NCBI GenBank assembly: GCA_965198495.1
Contig: CBDAPL010000001.1
Coordinates: forward strand, 2,542,001-2,606,000
Origin: RH-AL1 sp965198495
GTDB lineage: Bacteria; Pseudomonadota; Alphaproteobacteria; Rhizobiales; Beijerinckiaceae
Length of the DNA stretch: 64,000 nucleotides
Direction of reading: 5' to 3'
The notes under the pieces were generated by a model. That model worked only from the letters and a program-made list of their open reading frames with translations. It ran no database searches and was not told the DNA's origin. Below, one piece after another: positions 63,569 through 64,000 of the stretch. Made by a program: the position numbers and the translations under genes. Position 1 is the first letter of the stretch. Every line of letters starts with the position of its first letter.

Positions 63569-64000
63569 TTAGCGACGCTCCGCACTTGCGACGCGCCGAT
63601 TGGCGCGGCTCTCGAGATCGGCCTTGAGCAAGTCGAAGCCGTGCTTGGAAAGCGCTGTCGAATGCTGGGACAACGCGACCAGGAAGCTCTTCGCGGCGGT
63701 GGAGCGCGCGGCCTTGGGGCTCGCGGTCAGCACCGCGTCGACGCCGATCGCGGGGATCCGCTCACCTGGCCTGGCGAGACCCGGATAATCGGCGCCGTCG
63801 ATCGAAGCGGCGACCGCGCCATCGGGTACGGCACCACCGTCGGGCCAGGCGACGAGGTGCAAGCCCGTCCCGGCAAGCGTTTTGAGGCGCTGAACCGGCT
63901 GCGGCGCGAGGATGACGACCGCATCGATATCGCCGGTGGAAAGCCCGTCGAGCGCGTTGTCGACATCGAGCGGCGCTTCGCGGACATTGATGGCAAGTGC
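63569..64000 (-). CDS. TAXI family TRAP-type solute-binding protein, C-terminal fragment
   Basis: A 143-residue C-terminal fragment that runs off the right edge with no start seen. The pattern GDIDAVVILAPQPVQRLKTL, a central DGADYPGLARPGE and IPAIGVDAVLTA resemble the end of TAXI-type periplasmic binding proteins, where the segment ADYPGL(I/V)..GE is typical. Whether a TRAP membrane component follows cannot be seen. The C-terminal tail is Arg-rich. Gene assignment is moderate. Confidence 0.6.
   Translation of the reverse strand, partial: ALAINVREAPLDVDNALDGLSTGDIDAVVILAPQPVQRLKTLAGTGLHLVAWPDGGAVPDGAVAASIDGADYPGLARPGERIPAIGVDAVLTASPKAARSTAAKSFLVALSQHSTALSKHGFDLLKADLESRANRRVASAERR

Overview
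The window is GC-rich chromosomal DNA from an alphaproteobacterium, most likely of the order Hyphomicrobiales (Rhizobiales). The evidence is gene content and order: tpiA-secG-pyrG, a PpiD-like gene followed by trpE, glmU-glmS, a single LolC/E-type permease with lolD, a short-type ProS, opgGH, an EipB (DUF1849) protein and an iscS-sufBCD-sufS-sufT-sufA cluster with an Irr-type iron-control palindrome. I cannot name the genus; Beijerinckiaceae or Methylocystaceae relatives are a guess. I see no IS elements, CRISPR arrays, rRNA genes or prophage. One tRNA (Asp, GTC) is present.

Layout. 1-9.1 kb is an exopolysaccharide locus: a chain-length/BY-kinase-type protein (cut by the window edge), a short Wza-like export lipoprotein, a GT4 glycosyltransferase, a polyprenyl-phosphate glycosyl-1-phosphate transferase, a cysteine-rich secreted protein of unknown function, a Wzy-like polymerase and an O-acyltransferase. 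Together these cover initiation, extension, polymerisation, decoration and export. 9.2-17.2 kb holds small orphans (DUF423, a single-domain response regulator), a rhomboid protease, prfB with its programmed frameshift, yghU, PBP1A and an AMIN-amidase. 17.2-26.7 kb holds rne, mutY facing dciA, eipB, ridA, a glycerophosphodiesterase, a BLUF photosensor, a 2H phosphoesterase, a small lipoprotein and a PilZ protein. 26.7-35.1 kb runs mostly on the minus strand: lolD-lolC/E, proS, two DUF29 paralogues, and glmU-glmS.

35.2-52.2 kb holds opgG-opgH (periplasmic glucans), a DEAD-box helicase, tpiA-secG-pyrG, ppiD-trpE, an MHS-family transporter, tyrS and anmK. 52.2-61.7 kb is the Fe-S assembly region, transcribed leftward as iscS-sufB-sufC-sufD-[two small accessory genes]-sufS-sufT-[remnant module on the opposite strand]-sufA, with an alpha/beta hydrolase diverging at its head. 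61.7-64 kb holds a Crp/Fnr regulator, tRNA-Asp, a periplasmic ClpP-fold protein and the end of a TAXI-type binding protein.

Most notable points. (1) rne and trpE are each broken by one apparent missing base, most simply a lost C, which suggests consensus errors. (2) The suf cluster has been entered twice: by an ATGA-coupled pair of small genes (a ferredoxin/Cas2-like-fold candidate plus a coiled-coil membrane protein) and by a decayed nucleotidyltransferase toxin-antitoxin-like module. The first pair is the best candidate here for an undescribed system. (3) An 8+8 bp palindrome upstream of iscS matches an Irr box. (4) prfB carries a textbook +1 recoding site. (5) Short perfect tandem duplications span the stop codons of two small genes.
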